The translations under genes were made by a program, and so were the position numbers. Of a stretch of DNA of 64,000 nt, positions 28,140-37,060 are shown one piece after another. The DNA comes from Flavobacteriaceae bacterium MAR_2009_75 (GTDB taxonomy: Bacteria; Bacteroidota; Bacteroidia; Flavobacteriales; Flavobacteriaceae). Position 1 is the first letter of the stretch, and the number at the start of each line of letters is the position of its first letter. The stretch is from the NCBI GenBank assembly GCA_002813285.1, contig PHTZ01000001.1, forward strand, positions 4,463,501 through 4,527,500, in the 5' to 3' direction. The notes under the pieces are model-generated. The model made no database searches and was not told the DNA's origin. It saw only the letters and a program-made list of their open reading frames with translations.

Positions 28140-28550
28140 ATGGGCTATATAATAAAAGGTACTGTGAATGCATCTCTATTTCCTGATATACGGGAAAATG
28201 TAAGTGATGCACTAGTTCTAATTTATTTGGATGATGATTTATCTGAAAATCGACATAGTTCAAAGAAGGAAGCACGACAGCTTACAAAAAAGGAAATAAT
28301 AGATAAACAAGACTTATGTATTGGTCAGGCCAAAACCAATGAAAATGGCAATTTTGAAATAAAGTTGTCCGAAGCCTATGAAAACCAGAGAATAACCATA
28401 GACATAAAGCTATGCCAGGCTCCTTATCAAAAGTCGATCAAACGAAAAAAGGAAATTCAATATACCCTTATTAAGCTTAATCCCGTTTGGAGACCTGATG
28501 GGCAGAATTTTATCTACAGTTACAACCATACCTTTCCCTTTAAAAATTGA
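28140..28550 (+). CDS. N-terminal half of a gene interrupted by an in-frame TGA; unknown function
   Basis: 136 aa to the TGA at 28548-28550. The part seen (GYIIKGTVNASLF, NENGNFEIKLSEAYENQ) looks like a beta-sandwich regulatory domain. There is no signal peptide. The same reading frame continues without another stop after the TGA into a segment with clear coding character, which ends at 28952. The ORF therefore looks like the front half of one roughly 270-aa protein that acquired a nonsense codon, perhaps TGG to TGA. It may be a decaying gene, or two separate peptides may still be made. Confidence 0.55.
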   Translation: MGYIIKGTVNASLFPDIRENVSDALVLIYLDDDLSENRHSSKKEARQLTKKEIIDKQDLCIGQAKTNENGNFEIKLSEAYENQRITIDIKLCQAPYQKSIKRKKEIQYTLIKLNPVWRPDGQNFIYSYNHTFPFKN

Positions 28551-28649
28551 TGTCAAATTCGTACTCTTTTCGATGCATGGACCATTTGTGGAAGTCTGAA
28601 AACAACCGGAGCCACAAATATTAAACTTTCTGGTTTTAAGATTGTAGTA

Positions 28650-28952
28650 ATGGATGTCGACTGGATCAAAGATGATTTAATCGGCACGGCCATAACCGAT
28701 GAAAAAGGATGCTTTAGAGTAGATTATACTAGTGCAGATTTTAAAAAGACATTTCTTTCTCCAATTATCAACGTTGAAACACCGATAACAACTATTCCCG
28801 GGCCCGGGGTTTATTTCAAGGTTTTGTCTCCTGAAGGCAAGGTTGTCTATAGAGAAGATAGTAACATAGGGCATACGGCTGATCGAAAAAATATTCCGCG
28901 TTGTTATTTTGTGAAATTAAATGTTGCCCTCGTTGATGATAAGGTAGTTTAA
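28650..28952 (+). CDS. C-terminal half of the TGA-interrupted gene (transthyretin-like domain)
   Basis: 100 aa if translated from the ATG at 28650, but coding similarity begins right after the upstream TGA: the in-frame residues 28551-28649 read CQIRTLFDAWTICGS and KLSGFKIVVM, joining smoothly to DVDWIKDDLIGTAITDEKGCF. The fold resembles transthyretin/carboxypeptidase-regulatory beta-sandwiches found in long Bacteroidota proteins. Starting at 28650 would cut the domain in its middle, so this piece is probably not functional alone. Confidence 0.5.
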   Translation: MDVDWIKDDLIGTAITDEKGCFRVDYTSADFKKTFLSPIINVETPITTIPGPGVYFKVLSPEGKVVYREDSNIGHTADRKNIPRCYFVKLNVALVDDKVV

Positions 28953-29057
28953 GTATTTATCTGATTATTGTGTACATTCCCATTCCAAATAAAAGATTTT
29001 TTCATAACGAATAAGCAATTATTGTTCTAATCGTTTCAAGGGCGAATAAATAATTCT

Positions 29058-31361
29058 ATGTCAGAAAAGAAGTTGAAAAGAAAAACATCGTTTACCGGAT
29101 CTACGGAGTTTACGAATATTAAGCTCGAAGAGCCAATGCGATATGCTGCAGGTAAGCTTGGGGTCAAAGAAGCCCTAAAACATGGTTTTAAAGAGATGGG
29201 TATTTTACGTTCAATGCGTGCTTTACTTGAAATGAATCAAGAAGATGGTTTCGACTGCCCCAGTTGTGCCTGGCCCAACCCTGAGAACCCATCCACAGTT
29301 GCCGAGTATTGCGAAAACGGAGCCAAAGCTCTTGCAGATGAAGCGACTACGCATAAGATTGCCAATCAGTTTTTTACTAAATATTCGGTAGAAGAACTAT
29401 CTCAATTAACCGATTACCAATTAAATAAATTTGGTAGGTTGACCGAACCTTTGGTCTTGCGACCAGAAAGTATACATTACGAACCTATATCTTGGCAAGA
29501 AGCGTATGAACTGATTTCAGACGAATTACGTTCATTAAACGACCCCAACGAAGCCATTTTTTACACTTCTGGGCGATCTAGTAATGAAGCGGCCTATCTA
29601 TACGGTATGTTCACTAGGGCATTTGGCACCAATAACATGCCCGATTGTTCTAATATGTGCCATGAGTCAAGCGGGGTCGCGCTATCTGAAACGTTGGGTA
29701 TTGGTAAGGGGTCGACCAAATTGGAAGATTTATATGCAGCTGAAGTGGTCTTAGTGGTTGGTCAAAATCCAGGTACCAATCACCCAAGAATGCTCTCGGC
29801 ACTTGAGAAATGTAAACGGAACGGAGGTAAGGTCATTAGTATCAACCCTTTGGAAGAAGCCGGACTGGTGAATTTCAAAAATCCGCAGAACTTAAAAGGA
29901 TTAGTGGGTTCAGGAGAAGATATGGCCGACATTCATCTAGCTGTAAAAATCAACCAAGATATACCTCTTGTTAAATTGATACTGAAACGGTTGGCCGAGT
30001 TAGATGCAAGAGATAAGAATGTTTTCGACCATGATTTTATCGCGCAATATGTCAACGGTTATGAAGAACTCCTGGCCGATTTAGTTAAATATGACGAGCA
30101 AGATTTATTGGAAAGATGTGGTGTTCCAGAAGATAAAATTAATGAAACGGTAGCATTGTTAGCTGCTAAAGAAGATATCGTAGTTTGTTGGGCCATGGGG
30201 CTTACCCAGCATGAAAATGGAGTACAGAACATTCGAGAATTTGTTAACCTCTTATTATTAAAAGGAGCTATGGGTAAACCCAATGCTGGTACCTGCCCTG
30301 TTCGGGGTCATAGTAATGTTCAGGGTGATAGAAGTGTTGGTATTATGCATTATGTGGATGAAAAGCTGAACCAACGAATTGAGAAACATCTCGGTTTTGT
30401 TCCCCCTGCGGAAGAAGGGGTTGATACCGTGGGTGCAATAAAAGCCATGTATGAAGGTAGGGGAAAGGTGTTCATTTGTCTTGGGGGTAATTTTTTGATG
30501 GCTGCCAATGACACGGAATATACGGCACAAGCCTTACAGAATTGTTCACTAACGGTTCAGATCAGTACCAAATTGAACCGAACCCATTTAGTGACAGGTA
30601 AGACTGCCCTTATTCTACCGACTTATGGCCGTTCGGAGAAAGATATGAAAAATGGCAAGCTCCGCTATTTTACTATGGAAGATAGTATGGGTAGGGTAAG
30701 ACAGTCTCGTGGACTTTTAAAACCGGCTTCAGACAATATAAAAAGCGAACCGGAACTCATCGGAGAATTGGCACATGTTTTTTTTAAAGGGAAACACTCT
30801 GTCAATTGGAAGGCAATGGCCGAAGATTATAACCTTATACGACAGAGCATCGACAAGGTTGCGAAAGGTTTTGATAACACCACTGAGCGTTCTAAAGGAG
30901 TGGGGTATTATCTACCGAACAATGTTCGAAATTTAGATTTTAGTATGTTGCCCGGAGGTAAGGCTCAGCTCACCCTGAACGATTTACCTGAGCATAATCT
31001 AGAAAGAGATGAATTCTTGCTGATGACCATCAGATCTCACGATCAATTCAATACAACCATTTATGGACTTGATGATAGATATCGTGGGGTCTATAATGAA
31101 CGGAGGGTATTGTTTATGAATCCGAATGACATGAAGTCGCACGGATTCAAAAAAATGGATGTAGTGGATATTAGTAGCCATTATGATAATAAGAAGCGCA
31201 CGGCATATAAATTTTTGGTTATCCCCTACAGTATTCCTGAAGGTAATTTGGCGGCCTATTTTCCCGAGACCAATGTTCTGGTACCCTATAACCGCTATGC
31301 GCATCGAAGTAAAACCCCAATAAGTAAATCGGTAAAAGTCACGGTTGGTAAATCGAAATGA
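29058..31361 (+). CDS. FdhF/YdeP-family molybdopterin oxidoreductase
   Basis: 767 aa. The N-terminus carries a Cys pair in FDCPSCAWPNP. The alpha subunit fold follows with VVLVVGQNPGTNHPRML, GMGL-type cofactor segments (VCWAMGLTQHENG) and the C-terminal molydopterin-dinucleotide-binding domain (about 650-760, FLLMTIRSHDQFNTTIYG). This matches the YdeP group: formate-dehydrogenase-like bis-MGD proteins that lack the usual [4Fe-4S] motif of FdhF. The physiological substrate is uncertain; YdeP has been linked to acid resistance in Escherichia coli. No fdhD or mob genes are adjacent. Confidence 0.88.
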   Translation: MSEKKLKRKTSFTGSTEFTNIKLEEPMRYAAGKLGVKEALKHGFKEMGILRSMRALLEMNQEDGFDCPSCAWPNPENPSTVAEYCENGAKALADEATTHKIANQFFTKYSVEELSQLTDYQLNKFGRLTEPLVLRPESIHYEPISWQEAYELISDELRSLNDPNEAIFYTSGRSSNEAAYLYGMFTRAFGTNNMPDCSNMCHESSGVALSETLGIGKGSTKLEDLYAAEVVLVVGQNPGTNHPRMLSALEKCKRNGGKVISINPLEEAGLVNFKNPQNLKGLVGSGEDMADIHLAVKINQDIPLVKLILKRLAELDARDKNVFDHDFIAQYVNGYEELLADLVKYDEQDLLERCGVPEDKINETVALLAAKEDIVVCWAMGLTQHENGVQNIREFVNLLLLKGAMGKPNAGTCPVRGHSNVQGDRSVGIMHYVDEKLNQRIEKHLGFVPPAEEGVDTVGAIKAMYEGRGKVFICLGGNFLMAANDTEYTAQALQNCSLTVQISTKLNRTHLVTGKTALILPTYGRSEKDMKNGKLRYFTMEDSMGRVRQSRGLLKPASDNIKSEPELIGELAHVFFKGKHSVNWKAMAEDYNLIRQSIDKVAKGFDNTTERSKGVGYYLPNNVRNLDFSMLPGGKAQLTLNDLPEHNLERDEFLLMTIRSHDQFNTTIYGLDDRYRGVYNERRVLFMNPNDMKSHGFKKMDVVDISSHYDNKKRTAYKFLVIPYSIPEGNLAAYFPETNVLVPYNRYAHRSKTPISKSVKVTVGKSK

Positions 31362-31373
31362 AACCCAATAAAA

Positions 31374-31405
31374 ACCCCCGCAGTAGATAAATCTACTACG
31401 GGGGT
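31374..31405 (-). terminator. Terminator of the Arg-rich protein gene
   Basis: A 15-bp stem with one mismatch (ACCCCCG...CGGGGGT) and a 2-base centre. On the minus strand it is followed by TTTTTATT, so it acts mainly for the 385-aa gene. No T-run follows on the plus strand. Confidence 0.8.
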
Positions 31406-31433
31406 AAACAACTAACCAACCTAAAAACTAATC

Positions 31434-32591
31434 TTAATATCTTCTTGTACTTCTTGAAGTAGCGGTTCTAGATGCTGTATTACTTCTTTTGACAGGTGTC
31501 TTTCTAACCTTTCGCTGAGTCGAAGTATTTCTAGTTGCAACATTACCTCTACTACTTGAACTTCTTTGACGAACAGTCGTATTACTCGTGGTTCTCTTTC
31601 TCGGACTATTATAAGTCTTCGTTGTTCTTGTAACCGTTTTTCTCTGAGGTGTTCTTGTAACCGTTCTCTTCGTTACGGTATTACTTCTTGGTGACTTAAT
31701 AGCCGTAGATTTACGGTTTACGGTTCTATTGCCATTATTGTTTCTATTTACAGTAGAACTTCTCTGTACCGTTCCACGTTTCGGTGCTGTAGCATTTCTG
31801 CTCACGGTCGTTCTTGAACGAACTGTGCTATTTGTAGAATTAGTTCTATTTCTAACAGCATTATTGCTTCTAGACGCTACCGATCTATTGTTTCGTACGG
31901 CATTCTTACGAACTGCCACCTTTCTATCATTTCTATAAATTTTGGCACGTTCTCTTCTAGCTTGATTATACTTATGAGTTCTACCGATTTTCGCATAAGC
32001 CCTTCTAGTATTATGTCTATAAGGTCTGTGATAGGTGTAGCGAATAGGGCTATAGTATCTTCTATAAGGCTTGTTGAATACCAGGCAAAAACCAAGTGCC
32101 GGTCTAACGAACAAAGAATGAAAAGGTCTGAATACATAACGTCTGTTATAAACATTAATGTAACCTGTGTGATAATCATAAAATCCTCTGTGGTTATAGA
32201 AAACGTTCATTCCACCTAAACGACGTACTCTACCATTATTATAACTGATGTCAACATCACCAATTTGAGTTACGCGTCCGTGATAATCATAGTATACGGG
32301 TACGTTTTCAACTTGAATTACCGCACCATAATCATCATATTGTGCATAAGGGCTATAGTCAAAGCCAGAGTTGAAGGTCACGCCGTTTTTTCGTCCGCTA
32401 ACATATGAATCAATATAAAAATCAAACTCACCATCGGGGTAAACTGAAAACGTAATGCCATTTTCGACAAAAATAAAGGCGTCGTTGTATCTATAAGCAT
32501 TGCGTTCTGCAACCTTATCTTCTGTACTAGTGGCCAAAACACCCGAGGTGCTCATAATTAAGGCCGAAAAAAAGAGTACTAAATTTTTCAT
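31434..32591 (-). CDS. Secreted protein with very Arg/Ser/Thr/Asn-rich C-terminal half
   Basis: 385 aa. A signal peptide (MKNLVLFFSALIMSTSGVLA) is followed by a Tyr- and Gly-rich domain of about 140 residues with short beta repeats (YYDYHGRVTQIGDVDI, RVRRLGGMNVFYNHRG), a Tyr/Arg/His linker, and about 190 residues of low-complexity basic sequence (TVTKRTVTRTPQRKTVTR). Despite this composition there is a single uninterrupted frame with normal signal peptide and terminator. The basic tail could bind nucleic acid, lipopolysaccharide or acidic polysaccharide. The first domain appears in other flavobacterial hypothetical proteins; function unknown. Confidence 0.75.
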   Translation of the reverse strand: MKNLVLFFSALIMSTSGVLATSTEDKVAERNAYRYNDAFIFVENGITFSVYPDGEFDFYIDSYVSGRKNGVTFNSGFDYSPYAQYDDYGAVIQVENVPVYYDYHGRVTQIGDVDISYNNGRVRRLGGMNVFYNHRGFYDYHTGYINVYNRRYVFRPFHSLFVRPALGFCLVFNKPYRRYYSPIRYTYHRPYRHNTRRAYAKIGRTHKYNQARRERAKIYRNDRKVAVRKNAVRNNRSVASRSNNAVRNRTNSTNSTVRSRTTVSRNATAPKRGTVQRSSTVNRNNNGNRTVNRKSTAIKSPRSNTVTKRTVTRTPQRKTVTRTTKTYNSPRKRTTSNTTVRQRSSSSRGNVATRNTSTQRKVRKTPVKRSNTASRTATSRSTRRY

Positions 32592-32612
32592 GATATAAGG
32601 TTTTTAAATTCT

Positions 32613-32634
32613 CGAATGCAACTATTCACATTCG
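32613..32634 (-). repeat. Small hairpin in the leader of the Arg-rich protein gene
   Basis: CGAATG and CATTCG pair across a 10-base loop, 22 bases upstream of the start codon. It could be a leader hairpin or a weak operator. Confidence 0.3.
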
Positions 32635-32798
32635 TAGAGTATTAAACAAACAGCATGCCAAAAAATATTTACGGAAATAAACATCTGAAAATCAGAATTT
32701 TAAAATAATTTTTTAATTATCAAAGATTTTAAATTTTCTCAGTATTAACTTTTATATAGATTATAGCTCTGTGAAAAATAGAAGTAATAAGGTATTGG

Positions 32799-32831
32799 GC
32801 ATCCTCATAATTCAAATGAGAATGCTTTTTT
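32799..32831 (+). terminator. Orphan plus-strand terminator-like hairpin
   Basis: GCATcCTCAT pairs with ATGAGaATGC around a 7-base loop and is followed by TTTTTT. It faces plus, but both flanking genes read minus. It may end an antisense or small RNA from the 264-base gap, or be accidental. Confidence 0.4.
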
Positions 32832-32855
32832 AAGGGAAGTAGATTTAAGTGGTAA

Positions 32856-35639
32856 TTAAAGCTTTTCTGCCAGATATTTTGCAGTAAAAGATTTATTGTT
32901 CTTTATAATCTCTTCGGGAGTGCCAACTGCCAATAAATTACCCCCCTTCTCACCACCTTCTGGGCCGAGGTCGATTAAATGGTCTGCACATTTTATCAAT
33001 TCGATATTATGTTCGATGACGACTACAGAATGCCCTTTAGAGATAAGGGCATTGAATGATTTTAATAGTTTTTGAATATCATGAAAATGTAAGCCTGTAG
33101 TAGGTTCGTCGAAAATAAATAGAGCTTTATCCTTTGTAGTGCCCTTTACCAAGAACGAGGCAAGTTTGATTCGCTGTGCTTCCCCACCAGATAGGGTAGA
33201 TGATGACTGCCCCAAAGTAACATAACCCAGACCTACATCTTGAAGAGGTTTAAGCTTGTTGATAATCTTATTTTCACCATGAGCCTCAAAAAAAGAAATG
33301 GCATCATCTATGGTCATACTCAATACACCATCGATATTTACACCATTGAACCTTACTTCTAAGACTTCTTTCTTAAAACGTTTGCCCTCACAGGTATCAC
33401 ACTCTAAGTGTACATCGGCCATGAATTGCATTTCTACCGTTATCTCGCCTTCTCCTTTACATTTCTCACATCTACCACCATCTACATTAAAAGAAAAATG
33501 TTTAGGCTGGTAGGATCTGATCTTACTTAGTTTTTGGGCTGCAAACAAAGCTCGAATATCATCATAGGCCTTAATATATGTTACAGGGTTGGATCGTGAT
33601 GATCGACCAATAGGGTTCTGATCAACAAATTCAACATGCTTGATAGTTTTATAATTACCGTTGACACTGGTGAATTGCCCCGCTTTTTCGCCGTAACCAC
33701 CAACTTCCTTTAGGATTATAGGATAAAGTAACTTTTTTACCAAAGTACTTTTACCGCTTCCAGAAACACCAGTGACCACAGTCAACATGCCCAGAGGAAA
33801 TGTAACATCAATGTTTTTAAGGTTGTTTTCACGTGCCCCTTTAATTTCTATAAACTGATTAGAGGTTCTTCTTTCTTTGGGTACTGCTATTTCTTTTGAA
33901 CCATTAAGGTAGCTGGCAGTCAGGGAGTTTGACTTCAAGATTTCGCTCAACGGGCCATAAGCCACCACTTCACCACCATTAGTGCCGGCCTCAGGGCCTA
34001 TATCGATAACTTGGTCTGCTGCTTTCATTATATCTTCATCATGCTCAACCACAATTACGGTGTTGCCAAGATCTCGTAAAGATTTTAAGACATCGATTAA
34101 GTTTTCGGTATCTTTAGGATGGAGCCCTATACTGGGTTCGTCGAGTATATACATGCTTCCGACAAGACTACTGCCCAAAGATGTTGCTAGATTGATTCGT
34201 TGGCTTTCACCCCCTGATAATGTATTTGATTTTCGATTAAGGGTTAAATAACTTAATCCCACTTTATATAAAAAGCCAAGCCTGGTATTTATTTCTTTCA
34301 ATAATCGTGATGCAATCTGCTTATCATTATCATTTAAAGTGAGCTCTTCAAAAAAAGTAATTAGCTTTTTTAAAGGGAGTTCGACCAAGTCGGAAATATT
34401 ATGTCCGTCAACTTTAACGTAGTCGGTTTCTTTGCGTAGCCTTCTCCCTTTACAAACGGTACATCGAGTTTTACCTCGATAACGGGAGAGCATTACGCGG
34501 TTTTGAATTTTATAACTTTTCTCCTCTAAGGTAGTGAAGAACTTATGTATTCCGATAAAGTGCTTATTACCGTCCCAAACCAATTGTTTTTGTTCCGCAG
34601 AAAGCTCGAACCAGGGTTTGTGAATAGGAAAATCGAATTTGTAGGCAGAATTCACCAATTGGTCTCGATACCAGCTCATGCTCTCACCACGCCACGGAGA
34701 AACCGCATTTTCGTAAATCGATAATGCGGTATTCGGTACGACCAAATCTTCGTCGATACCTATGACATCGCCATACCCTTCACATTTTGGGCATGCACCG
34801 TAGGGGTTGTTGAAACTGAAGAGGTGAACATTGGGTTCTAAAAATGACATTCCGTCAAGTTCGAACTTGTTGCTAAATTGCATTTGTACCTCTGTATTCA
34901 AATCTTCGATAATACATTGGCCCTTTCCTTCAAAGAATGCAGTGTCGACAGCATTGGCTAACCGATTATAGAAATCTTCATCGTCTTTTACGATTATACG
35001 ATCAACTACTAGATCAAATTCTCGTGAAATATCTTCAGGTACGGCATCGATTCGTAAAACTTTTCCTCTATACTTTATACGCGCATAACCTTGCTTCGAA
35101 AGTAATTGCAGCGATTTTAAGGTGTCTTTACTTTCATCAATTCTAATTGGTGCGAGTAAGAGAAGTTTGGTTCCCTCATCGTAATTCTTAACATGTTTAA
35201 TTACATCGGTCACCGTATTCTTTTTTACTTCGTTACCTGAAATAGGGGAGTAGGTTTTACCAATTCTCGCAAAAAGCAATTTGAGGTAGTCATAAATCTC
35301 AGTGGTGGTTCCGACAGTAGACCGTGGGTTTGTAGAATTCACTTTCTGTTCGATTGCAATCGCAGGGGCTATACCTTTAATATAATCTACTTTAGGTTTG
35401 TCGAGTTTGCCCAAGAACTGCCTCGCATATGATGAAAGACTCTCTACATAGCGACGTTGACCTTCTGCATAAAGTGTGTCAAATGCCAAACTTGATTTTC
35501 CAGACCCCGATAAGCCCGTGATCACTACTAATTTATTACGTGGTATTACTACATCGATATTCTTTAGGTTGTGCAGTTTTGCACCCTTAATAATGATGTT
35601 GTTCTTCGGATTGACCTCTAGTTCTACTGTCATTTTCAT
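32856..35639 (-). CDS. uvrA: Excinuclease ABC subunit A
   Basis: 927 aa from the ATG at 35639 (a TTG at 35660 is less likely). Two ABC modules are present: Walker A GLSGSGKSSLAFDT near the N-terminus and GVSGSGKSTLVKKL in the second half, each with a signature LSGGE (NTLSGGESQRINLA, STLSGGEAQRIKLA). Zinc-finger cysteine pairs are seen (CPKCEGYG, CTVCKGRR, CEKCKGEG, CDTCEGKR), and YVESLSSYARQFLG is the UvrB-contact region. UvrA recognises bulky DNA damage and loads UvrB for nucleotide excision repair. uvrB and uvrC are not in the window. Confidence 0.97.
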   Translation of the reverse strand: MKMTVELEVNPKNNIIIKGAKLHNLKNIDVVIPRNKLVVITGLSGSGKSSLAFDTLYAEGQRRYVESLSSYARQFLGKLDKPKVDYIKGIAPAIAIEQKVNSTNPRSTVGTTTEIYDYLKLLFARIGKTYSPISGNEVKKNTVTDVIKHVKNYDEGTKLLLLAPIRIDESKDTLKSLQLLSKQGYARIKYRGKVLRIDAVPEDISREFDLVVDRIIVKDDEDFYNRLANAVDTAFFEGKGQCIIEDLNTEVQMQFSNKFELDGMSFLEPNVHLFSFNNPYGACPKCEGYGDVIGIDEDLVVPNTALSIYENAVSPWRGESMSWYRDQLVNSAYKFDFPIHKPWFELSAEQKQLVWDGNKHFIGIHKFFTTLEEKSYKIQNRVMLSRYRGKTRCTVCKGRRLRKETDYVKVDGHNISDLVELPLKKLITFFEELTLNDNDKQIASRLLKEINTRLGFLYKVGLSYLTLNRKSNTLSGGESQRINLATSLGSSLVGSMYILDEPSIGLHPKDTENLIDVLKSLRDLGNTVIVVEHDEDIMKAADQVIDIGPEAGTNGGEVVAYGPLSEILKSNSLTASYLNGSKEIAVPKERRTSNQFIEIKGARENNLKNIDVTFPLGMLTVVTGVSGSGKSTLVKKLLYPIILKEVGGYGEKAGQFTSVNGNYKTIKHVEFVDQNPIGRSSRSNPVTYIKAYDDIRALFAAQKLSKIRSYQPKHFSFNVDGGRCEKCKGEGEITVEMQFMADVHLECDTCEGKRFKKEVLEVRFNGVNIDGVLSMTIDDAISFFEAHGENKIINKLKPLQDVGLGYVTLGQSSSTLSGGEAQRIKLASFLVKGTTKDKALFIFDEPTTGLHFHDIQKLLKSFNALISKGHSVVVIEHNIELIKCADHLIDLGPEGGEKGGNLLAVGTPEEIIKNNKSFTAKYLAEKL

Positions 35640-35649
35640 ATATCTTTTG

Positions 35650-35657
35650 CAAAGATA
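35650..35657 (-). promoter_or_regulatory. Putative -7 element of uvrA (TATCTTTG)
   Basis: On the minus strand TATCTTTGC matches TAnnTTTG, 10 bases before the uvrA ATG, which would leave a very short leader. Confidence 0.45.
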
Positions 35658-35749
35658 CAATGAACCATATTAAAAATAATTACGTATAAATCTACAGGGA
35701 ATGAAAAATGGACGCATGAAATTTTTTTTATGAACCATTTAATTTTTTC

Positions 35750-35757
35750 TATATTTG
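35750..35757 (+). promoter_or_regulatory. Putative -7 element of the first sigma-factor gene (TATATTTG)
   Basis: An exact TAnnTTTG match 120 bases upstream of the sigma-factor ATG, giving a long leader. It reads away from uvrA. Confidence 0.45.
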
Positions 35758-35877
35758 AACCCAACAAAATGTTAATACGCCTATAGAATAAAATTACTTT
35801 TTAAAGTTTAGAACGATTGACTACGACACCTTTTGCAATGGAAAAGGAGGCTAGTTTTAACTAAAAAAGTAATTGCT

Positions 35878-36459
35878 ATGGATGTACAACTCGAAGACTC
35901 CCTTCTCATTAAAAGATATATTGCCGGTGATGAAAAAGCACTGGAAGCGCTCATTGATAAGCATAATCAAAGATTGAGCAGCTTTATATATTCAAAAGTA
36001 AATAGTCGCGATATTACCGAAGATATATTTCAAGATACCTTTATCAAAGTAATTAAGACCTTAAGAAGAGGAGCTTATAATGAAGAAGGTAAATTTTTGC
36101 CTTGGGTGATGCGTATTGCCCATAACCTTATCATAGACCATTTTAGAAAGAGCAGTAGAATGCCTATGTTCAACGGGGCCGATAGTTTTGACATTTTTTC
36201 CCTCTTGGGCGACGATAAGTTAAATGCCGAACGTCAAATTATCAAAGATCAGATTGATTGTGATTTGGGTATGCTAGTCAATGAATTGCCCGCCGATCAA
36301 AGAGATGTTTTGATAATGCGTATTTATAAAGATATGAGTTTTAAAGAAATATCTGAGAATACCGGAGTCAGTATAAATACAGCACTAGGTAGAATGCGTT
36401 ACGCTCTTATAAACCTTCGAAAAATAATTGAGCAGAACGATATTGTTTTAACGAATTAA
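35878..36459 (+). CDS. ECF-type RNA polymerase sigma factor (copy 1)
   Basis: 193 aa from the ATG at 35878, giving the same length as the paralogue downstream. Region 2 is DITEDIFQDTFIKVIKTL with LPWVMRIAHNLIIDHFRK, and region 4 is ELPADQRDVLIMRIYKDMSFKEISENTGVSINTALGRMRYA with a helix-turn-helix. It directs core polymerase to a special promoter class. No canonical anti-sigma membrane protein follows; instead a 47-aa gene lies 74 bases downstream. The same gene pair is repeated at 37061-37856. Confidence 0.92.
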   Translation: MDVQLEDSLLIKRYIAGDEKALEALIDKHNQRLSSFIYSKVNSRDITEDIFQDTFIKVIKTLRRGAYNEEGKFLPWVMRIAHNLIIDHFRKSSRMPMFNGADSFDIFSLLGDDKLNAERQIIKDQIDCDLGMLVNELPADQRDVLIMRIYKDMSFKEISENTGVSINTALGRMRYALINLRKIIEQNDIVLTN

Positions 36460-36495
36460 TCGACCTTAGGTCGAAGGTATTCATTATATATATAT

Positions 36496-36518
36496 TAGTG
36501 GCGTTATTATAGCATAAC
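36496..36518. promoter_or_regulatory. Conserved dyad before the first 47-aa gene (GTTAT-N6-ATAAC)
   Basis: TAGTGGCGTTAT followed by TATAGC and ATAAC. The same block, with one extra base, stands before the second 47-aa gene. The 5-bp arms and position 15 bases before the ATG suggest a repressor or activator site, or a short leader hairpin. Confidence 0.45.
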
Positions 36519-36533
36519 AATACTGATACAGAT

Positions 36534-36677
36534 ATGAGAAAAATTTACATAACAGAAAAAGGCGAGAAGAATATTCAAAAGGCAGATGAGTCAACGATAA
36601 AATTTCTGTTAGATTACTCTAAGTCGCTAAAGATAATGGAAGCTAATGGTGTAAAGTTCGAATCGAATATGAATTGA
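36534..36677 (+). CDS. 47-aa protein paired with sigma factor (copy 1)
   Basis: 47 aa starting MRKIYITEKGEKNIQKADE. It aligns without gaps with the 47-aa product at 37713, sharing MxKIY, TIxFLLxxSKxL and FE near the end. Conservation of frame, length and position after two duplicated sigma genes is good evidence that it is real. The amphipathic helix TIKFLLDYSKSLKIM could bind a protein partner such as the sigma factor. No known family is recognised. A strong terminator follows. Confidence 0.75.
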   Translation: MRKIYITEKGEKNIQKADESTIKFLLDYSKSLKIMEANGVKFESNMN

Positions 36678-37060
36678 AACATTGGGTTCTTAAACATAAT
36701 ATTGAAAAGCCTTGGTGAGTAGCACCAAGGCTTTTTCATTGATATACACAATCTACGCTTGCCAATATGCTATAATAGAATAGGCTTCAATAAGAAGTTC
36801 AATATTAAAGAAAGCCATAACGTCTTGTTTTCAAAGGTTTTCGCATTTTCCAACGCACCACTTCTCGTTTTATTTTATTGAAAACAGAAAAAGTAGGGTT
36901 TCACATCATAAACTGGCAGTTTGACAACAATGTTTTTTCTGCAAGGCTCAATCTTTCTAGTTTTATCTCAGAAATAAACAAGCTACCCCTCAAAGGGTTA
37001 ATAACCGAAAGCGTAAAAGCGTAACTAATGACCTCAAATCTTAACAAAAAAGCTGCACAC
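36678..37060 (+). other. 383-base gap between the two sigma modules
   Basis: Holds the terminator of the first module (36705-36736), then AT-rich sequence with short runs such as AAAGAAAGCC and no ORF of note. The promoter of the second sigma gene must lie here, but no clear TAnnTTTG was found. An upstream in-frame ATG at 37028 would extend the sigma factor by 11 residues. Confidence 0.5.
36705..36736 (+). terminator. Rho-independent terminator of sigma module 1
   Basis: A perfect 13-bp stem (AAAAGCCTTGGTG with CACCAAGGCTTTT) and a 5-base loop, ending in a run of T. Confidence 0.92.

Noticed and set aside
28548-28550. Selenocysteine or reassigned UGA at the internal TGA
   Set aside because: No SECIS-like hairpin was noticed, no selenocysteine genes are seen, and UGA is used as a stop in neighbouring genes and in prfB control.
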